Shown here in pieces: positions 59,173-64,000 of a stretch of DNA of 64,000 nucleotides. The notes under the pieces were generated by a model. That model did no database searches and had not been told where the DNA came from. It saw only the letters and a list, made by a program, of their open reading frames with translations. Both the position numbers and the translations under genes were made by a program. Positions within the stretch are counted from its first letter, which is position 1; every line of letters begins with the position of its first letter. Source of the DNA: Sambucus nigra. Its lineage: Eukaryota > Streptophyta > Magnoliopsida > Dipsacales > Adoxaceae. Location of the stretch: assembly GCA_949130495.1 (NCBI GenBank), contig OX422207.1:712104456-712168455 (forward strand), in the 5' to 3' direction.

Positions 59173-59184
59173 GCTCTGATACCA
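59173..59184 (-). other. Gag-only element primer binding site
   Basis: Plus GCTCTGATACCA, complement of the tRNA-iMet PBS, three bases from the LTR start at 59188. Confidence 0.93.
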
Positions 59185-60179
59185 ATTTGAGAACGCGTGT
59201 AATATCGATTTAAATTAAATTCACAAGTTTCCAAGAACCCTTATTTAATTAGCGTCTACTTTCAAACCAAATAAAATCAACCCTTAAACATGCATCTAAA
59301 TCAACCCATCAAATATAAAGCATGCGACAAAAAGTTAAGGAAAAATCCCCGAAGGGCAAAACCTTTTATTTCTAGAACTTTAAAGAATTTACAAGACCAT
59401 TGACTTACATACAACCTGATAATCGCCCACAAGTGTAACGCACGGTGTCTTCGGTAAACCTTCAAAGCAACGGCTAGAAACAGTGTGACACAGAAATACC
59501 CGCAGGTGTCGGTTCCTATGTCGACGGCTGGAATTTTCCCTTTCCAGGAGGGCAGCAATGAAGAAGAGAACGGCTTCTCCACAAGGGTTGAACAAACTTA
59601 AAGTTGTGTTCTTGGGTTACCAAAAAGATTCACAAAGGATTGGAAATTGTGTCAATCATAAACCTAGAATCTTGGGCTCAATAGGTGAAGACTTAGAGTA
59701 TTCAGGACTCTGAAAATCGTCTTGAAAAGTCTTAAAAAACAACTCCCCGAAGTTGGCTTTAAATAAAAACTTTGAGCCTAAAAAATCTCGAGCAGCTCTG
59801 GCGAAGTTTATCCCAGGCGGACCGGTCCGGCTTCGGGGCGGATCGGTCCGATTGACCGGATCGGTTCTTTTATTCTGAGGCGGATCGGTCCGGTTGTGAC
59901 CGGATCGGTTCTTTTATTCCAGGCTTCATCGGTTCACTTGCGGTCCGGGGTATACTGGATCTGCATCAAACGGAGTGGTCCGGTTGAGGGCGGACCGGTC
60001 TGGTCAGCCGGATCGGTTCTTTTATTGTAGGAGGACCGGTCCGGTCTGTCAGACTTGATTCCTCTTCTTCTTTTGATATTCGGATCCGTTGATGAATATA
60101 TGAATCTTGAATTTCTTCAACGGTGTAACGGTGTGCGACATAATAAATTGTTAATGGACAAAAATGTCCTTATAGGAAT

Positions 60180-60985
60180 CCAGGTATTTTGTACATGAGT
60201 ATCAAAGGTACGATGAATGTCATTGTAAAAAGGAAGAGCTCTTCGAACAAAATTGATTCCTAGAGTCCTTAAAGGAAGGCTGCAAACTATAACATAATTG
60301 GGTAAATAACTAAGAAATGGTAGAATCCAACTTATTTTCAGTCAAGGAGCATATATTAAATGAACATGATGTAGATGTTGGGCAATGAGTTGGTTGATGA
60401 ACAATATGAGGTGATGCATGTGTGCCAATATAGTCACCAAGTTGAGCAATATAGTGATAATAAGAGTCAATGGTCAATAGAGATTGCATATTTTTCTAAA
60501 CTTCATGTGGAAGAATAGAAATGCAAAAACTGCAAAAGAAAGTGCGAGATCAAATGACTGAAGGGAAAAATGTGAGTTTTCTTATTATTCTTAGTGTGAA
60601 CAAAGATTGAATTCATGATCAAATCACACAAATACATATGATTACCCCGACCAATGACATACAACAACTGTACATGTTTGAAAAATATGTTGCGGGGGTG
60701 GTATGCGGGTAAAATATTATAAGACACAACCCTATTTAGCATATAATAACCATTAAAAAGAATTAATTGATGAAAACATTGTCCATTGCAAGAATAACAA
60801 TGGTTGTCGCTCACAAGACTGATTACATTCTGGTTGCAAGGATAACTGCTAGTTAACTTATAAGGATATGTGAAATAATCATCTCCCAGGACAGGAAAAT
60901 GGTTTCTTTTCCACTTAGACGAGAGCTTCACTTAGATTCCCCTAACTTAGAAAGTTAGGGTTGTAATGCCTAAATGAACCTTACC
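60180..60985 (-). pseudogene. Element X second copy: accessory ORF (better preserved)
   Basis: Minus-strand ORF 60503-60931 encodes 142 residues from MKLSSKWKRNHFPVLGDD to FLHFYSST, then continues out of frame to about 60290 (ENKLDSTIS). It contains RVVSYNILPAYHPRNIFFKH and VQLLYVIGRGNHMYLCDLI, the pattern I associate with the 'putative plant transposon protein' domain of plant retroelements. Copy A at 12000-12765 is homologous throughout. Function is unknown; no enzyme motif. The internal sequence stops at about 60985, where Copia-1 leader begins, so gag and a 5' LTR of this copy are absent. Confidence 0.5.
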
Positions 60986-61629
60986 ATACACACTATAGTA
61001 TGGTCATTTTTTTAATACTGGTCCCATTTTTAAAATCTAAGAATCATCATTTGAAAAAAAAAATCAATTTAAATATGCGAGAATTAACTTTTGATTAAAT
61101 TAAATTTGGCTTCCTTCTACTGCCAATTAAAAAATAATATCGTCGGGCATCCTAGTTCCCGTGTGAAGTGATATTTCTTATCCGGATCTTAAATCACGCC
61201 ACCTTGAAATATAGAGATTTTTCATCTCTCAATTATGATATTTGGACACCCTTTAAGTCCAATATACTTGAATACGGCTTATATTGGTCCCAAATTTAAT
61301 GATAGTGACTTCGTTGGGGAGGATATTATTAATTATTTTTAAGTTTATATCATCCGCTCATTCCTCAAATTTGAATTCACTCGTTTAGAACTTCCCCATT
61401 GAAGTGACCGCACTCACTCACCTTCGAATTATAGGAACTATCATTTAAAATTTTAAGAATATTAGATGTCATGATTAATTTTTGCCATTGTGTAGGGAAA
61501 ACAAAGATGATCCATGGAATTAATCACTCACATTCTTAAACCACCGATGAAGGTTGTGGGGTTTATGTTGAAACCCCTTTCTTAGTTAGTATTTTGAACA
61601 TACGGGTAATTTTGAAAATTATTTATTCG
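60986..61629 (-). mobile_element. Copia-1 5' leader (displaced from its pol by 51 kb)
   Basis: The reverse complement matches the element Y leader at 18940-19450: 'ggtttcaacataaacccc', 'aatatcctccccaacgaagtcact', 'ggtggcgtgatttaagat', 'cacacgggaactagga'. Orientation and order fit the missing 5' part of the Copia-1 element whose pol is at 3.4-9.6 kb. It could also be an independent fragment of the same family. It ends where the LINE 3' end begins. Confidence 0.6.
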
Positions 61630-61699
61630 ATTCTCAACTCAACTTAGCCTTATCCCAATTATTTAGGGTCTTCTACATGAATCCTATTTTTACATTCCA

Positions 61700-62889
61700 T
61701 TCTATTCATTGTAATATCTTTCATTAAACTACGTGATATCATGTCCTTTTTAACAATATCCCACGAAGTCTATTTAGGCTTACCTCTACCCCTTGTGTTA
61801 CCATCAATACTAACTAAATCACTCTTCCTTACATGGCATCCACTGGTCTATGCTTGACGTGTCAAAACCATCTAAGTCAATTTTCTCTCAATTTATCTTC
61901 TATACGAGCTACTTGTACCTTTTCACAAATTTTCTCATTTTTAATTTTATCCTTTCAAGTTTTATCACAAATCCATCTTAGCATTTGAATCTCCACCACA
62001 ATCATCTTCTGCACATTTCGTTATTTTATTGCCGAACACTATGTCCCATATCACATGGTAGGTCTAATGTTATTCCTTGATGACATAAATACATCAACGT
62101 GTCATTCCTTTTTTATGTACAACCCACCATATTATATCTCTTAGTATCTTATCATACGCCTTCCCCAATCTATAAAAATCATTTGAATGTCCTTCTTTTT
62201 CGTCATATACCTCTCCATTAATCTCCACAATAAATATATTGCTTCCATTTTTTACCTTCCAGGCATAAACTCAAATGAATTATCATATGTTGTTGTTTTC
62301 AATCGCAATATATATTCAATCATTTTATCCCAATGTTTCATTGTATGACTCATCAACTTAATACTACAATTGTTTGAATAACTTTGTATGAGCCCTTTAT
62401 TTTTATAAATAGGTTCTAAAACACTCTTTCTCTATTCATCAGGCATCCTATTATTCATTATAATTCTATTAAATAATTTTGTAGGCCAAGATACTCCTTT
62501 CTCCCCTAAGCACTTCCAAACCTCAATAGGGATACCATCTGATCCTAAAGACTGCCCTGTTTTCATATTATTGATAGAAATTCTAACATTTGTTGTCCTA
62601 ATTCTACGAAAAAATATATTTTCTCGAGTCTCCCTAATATCCTCTATATGTAATCTACTCCCATTATCTACATTCAATAACCTCTCGAAGTGGTTTTCCA
62701 TATTTCCATAATCTCGTCATCCTTGACTAGGAGTCTCAAATCATCACTTTTAATACACTTAACATTCTTAAATCTTTTATTTTTTATCCCTGAGTTTTGC
62801 AAGTTTATAAATACTTTTTCCCCTTCTTGTTTTCCTAATTTTGTATAAAGATCATCATACGCCTTTAACTTAGCATCTCTTACCACTAT
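61700..62889 (-). pseudogene. LINE reverse transcriptase (decayed, core deleted)
   Basis: Minus-strand blocks are AKLKAYDDLYTKLGKQEGEK (62875), NVKCIKSDDLRLLVKDDEI (62765), 'NHFERLLN' (62700), MKTGQSLGSDGIPIEVWK (62570), MPDE then KSVLEPIYKNKG (62430). These are followed by the IKLMSHTMKHWD block (62350), a short FIDW piece (62185), and the C-terminal IQMLRWICDKT and RENWLRWF blocks near 62000-61890. The palm with the catalytic YADD box and the segment after FIDW are missing, so an internal deletion of the polymerase core occurred. Stops are common. Confidence 0.82.
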
Positions 62890-64000
62890 CTTAGTTTCCT
62901 TTTTAGCCCCATTATATTGCTCAATATTTTCATCATTTCTAGTTATTTTCCATGTTTTAAAGCACTCTCTTTTGATTTTTACTATATTTTATACTTATTC
63001 ATTCCACCACAAACTTTTTTTCGATGGTGTTAATGGCCTTTTGATTCTCCAAGAATTTCTTTTGATATTCTCCTAATGTATATGGACATCTTATCCAACA
63101 TTATGTTAGTCTTCTTTTCATTATTCCACGATGCCTCATTTAATATTTTGTCTTTAAATTGTTCTAATTTTTATCCTTCTAATTTATATCACATAGTTCG
63201 TGGGTTAATGTTCTCTTTTCGCATTTGTGATTGATTTTTAATATTTATATCCAACATTATTATCCTAGGTTATGAGGTTAAGTTCTCTCTCGAGTTAACC
63301 TTACAGTCTTTACATGTTAATCGGTCTCTTTTCCTACTAATAAAAAAGTCTATTTGACTCTTATGCATTCCACTTTTATTAGTTATTAAGTGTTCAAGCC
63401 ACTTTTTAAAACATGTATATATTAGTACAAAATCATAAGCCATCGCAAACTCTAAGATAGACTCTTCACTTTCGTTCCTATCTCCAAAACCATATCCTTC
63501 ATGTACTATCTCATATCCTACACGATCTTCTCCTACATGGTAATTTAAATCTCCCGTATATAGATTTTATCACCTAGGGGTATTTCTTCAATTAGTTCAT
63601 CCATTTGTTCCCAAAATTTTACTTTAACATGCGCACCTAATCCTACTTTGGGTGCATAAACACTAACAATATTAATTATATTTTCACCTAATACTAGTTT
63701 TACAATAAGTCTATCACTTTTCCTAATAATGGTTACGATATCATCCTTAAGGTTTTTACCTACTATTATTTCGAATCCGTTCATAATTCTATATTTTCCT
63801 GTACGATATAATTTAAACTTTGTATTTTTTATTTCTCCAGCTTTCTTATAAACAAGCTATGTTAACTTTTCTTCTTATCATGGTATCCACTAACTCCATC
63901 CATTTACCTGTTATAGTCCTTATTTTCCAAATCACTAACTTAATTCTACTATCTTGGATAAGATTATGTACCTGTACACATCCAGATTGCTCTAGGATCC
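62890..64000 (-). pseudogene. LINE endonuclease domain (decayed)
   Basis: Minus-strand reading gives the N-terminal 'KWMELVDTMIRRKVN' (about 63890), then 'MNGFEIIVGKNLKDDIV' (63784), SVYAPKVGL (63665), GDLNYHVGE with the conserved D and N (63545), 'EGYGFGDRNESEESILEFA' (63490) and KSQIDFFISRKRDRL (63350) with the SxxD motif. This order is the exonuclease/endonuclease/phosphatase fold of plant RTE LINEs, which nicks target DNA for priming. Two or more frame changes separate the blocks. The catalytic N-terminal glutamate region lies near the right edge and is decayed. Confidence 0.85.

Larger units (their letters stand above)
55679..60174 (-). mobile_element. Gag-only non-autonomous LTR element (SIRE-like, TR-GAG type), TSD GGAAT
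   Basis: LTRs of 989 bp (55679-56667, TGAGAAC...CTTACA) and 987 bp (59188-60174, same start, end decayed to CTTATA). Perfect TSD GGAAT at 55674-55678 and 60175-60179. PBS complement at 59173-59184 and PPT complement at 56668-56681 place it on the minus strand. The 2520-bp interior holds one gag-like ORF and no pol. LTRs differ at several dozen visible sites and a short indel, so it is older than the Tekay element. Confidence 0.9.
61630..64000 (-). mobile_element. RTE-type LINE, 5' end off the window
   Basis: On the minus strand this has an apurinic-type endonuclease followed by reverse transcriptase and ends in the plant RTE tail 'gaccctaaataattgggataaggctaagttgagttgag' (61630-61675, read in pieces). 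It lacks a poly-A tail. It is inserted in the Copia-1 leader. Stops and frameshifts are spread throughout, so it is dead. Confidence 0.85.

Noticed and set aside
1..64000. CRISPR array, bacterial operons, rRNA or tRNA genes
   Set aside because: No regularly spaced direct repeats of suitable size and no tRNA cloverleaf or rRNA sequence was seen. The TGGTATCAGAGC matches are retroelement primer binding sites, not tRNA genes.

Overview
This window looks like a block of repetitive intergenic DNA from a flowering plant, most likely a eudicot with a transposon-rich genome. The species cannot be named from sequence alone. I see no host protein-coding gene, rRNA, tRNA or CRISPR array. Nearly all of the 64 kb can be explained as transposable elements inserted into one another. 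The evidence is paired LTRs, 5-bp target-site duplications (TSDs), tRNA-iMet-type primer binding sites (PBS, TGGTATCAGAGC), polypurine tracts (PPT) and decayed or recent gag/pol coding.

Outer layer. An old Ty1/copia element on the minus strand (here 'Copia-1') has its 3' LTR at about 1725-3381, decayed pol at 3382-5298 plus 8586-9575, and a piece of 5' leader at about 60986-61629, some 51 kb away. It is broken by an LTR of a different element at the left edge ('Z', 159-1724), a solo LTR with TSD TTTGG (5299-8585), the central nest (about 9.58-60.98 kb), and an RTE-type LINE (about 61630 to the right edge).

Central nest. It is built on a SIRE-like element family ('X'): an LTR at about 9576-11102, internal sequence to about 16302, a second LTR split into 24541-25512 and 54544-54876, and more internal sequence to about 60985. 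Three elements sit in X: a second Copia-1-family element in plus orientation ('Y', 16303-24540); a Helitron (25513-54543) whose insertion point is confirmed by the uninterrupted X copy near 10795; and a gag-only non-autonomous SIRE-like element (55679-60174, TSD GGAAT).

Inside the Helitron, whose own sequence is only about 3.5 kb, lie a large non-coding LTR element (27743-37110, TSD TAATT, two 3592-bp LTRs) and an outer solo LTR (37556-53744, TSD TACTG). The outer solo LTR contains an inner solo LTR (39534-53299), which contains a nearly complete Ty3/gypsy Tekay-type chromovirus on the minus strand (39564-50407, TSD CGGGT). That element carries gag, protease, RT, RNase H and integrase, but is disabled by stops, a frameshift and a lost integrase aspartate.

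Functional reading. Only the Tekay element retains near-complete coding. The non-coding LTR element shares its PBS, PPT, PBS-side leader and 3' hairpin, and could have been mobilised by that lineage. The most unusual signals are small inverted-repeat structures in the LTRs. The clearest is a 22-nt hairpin kept at the same relative position in four different LTR families, with G.U pairs that form only in the sense transcript.
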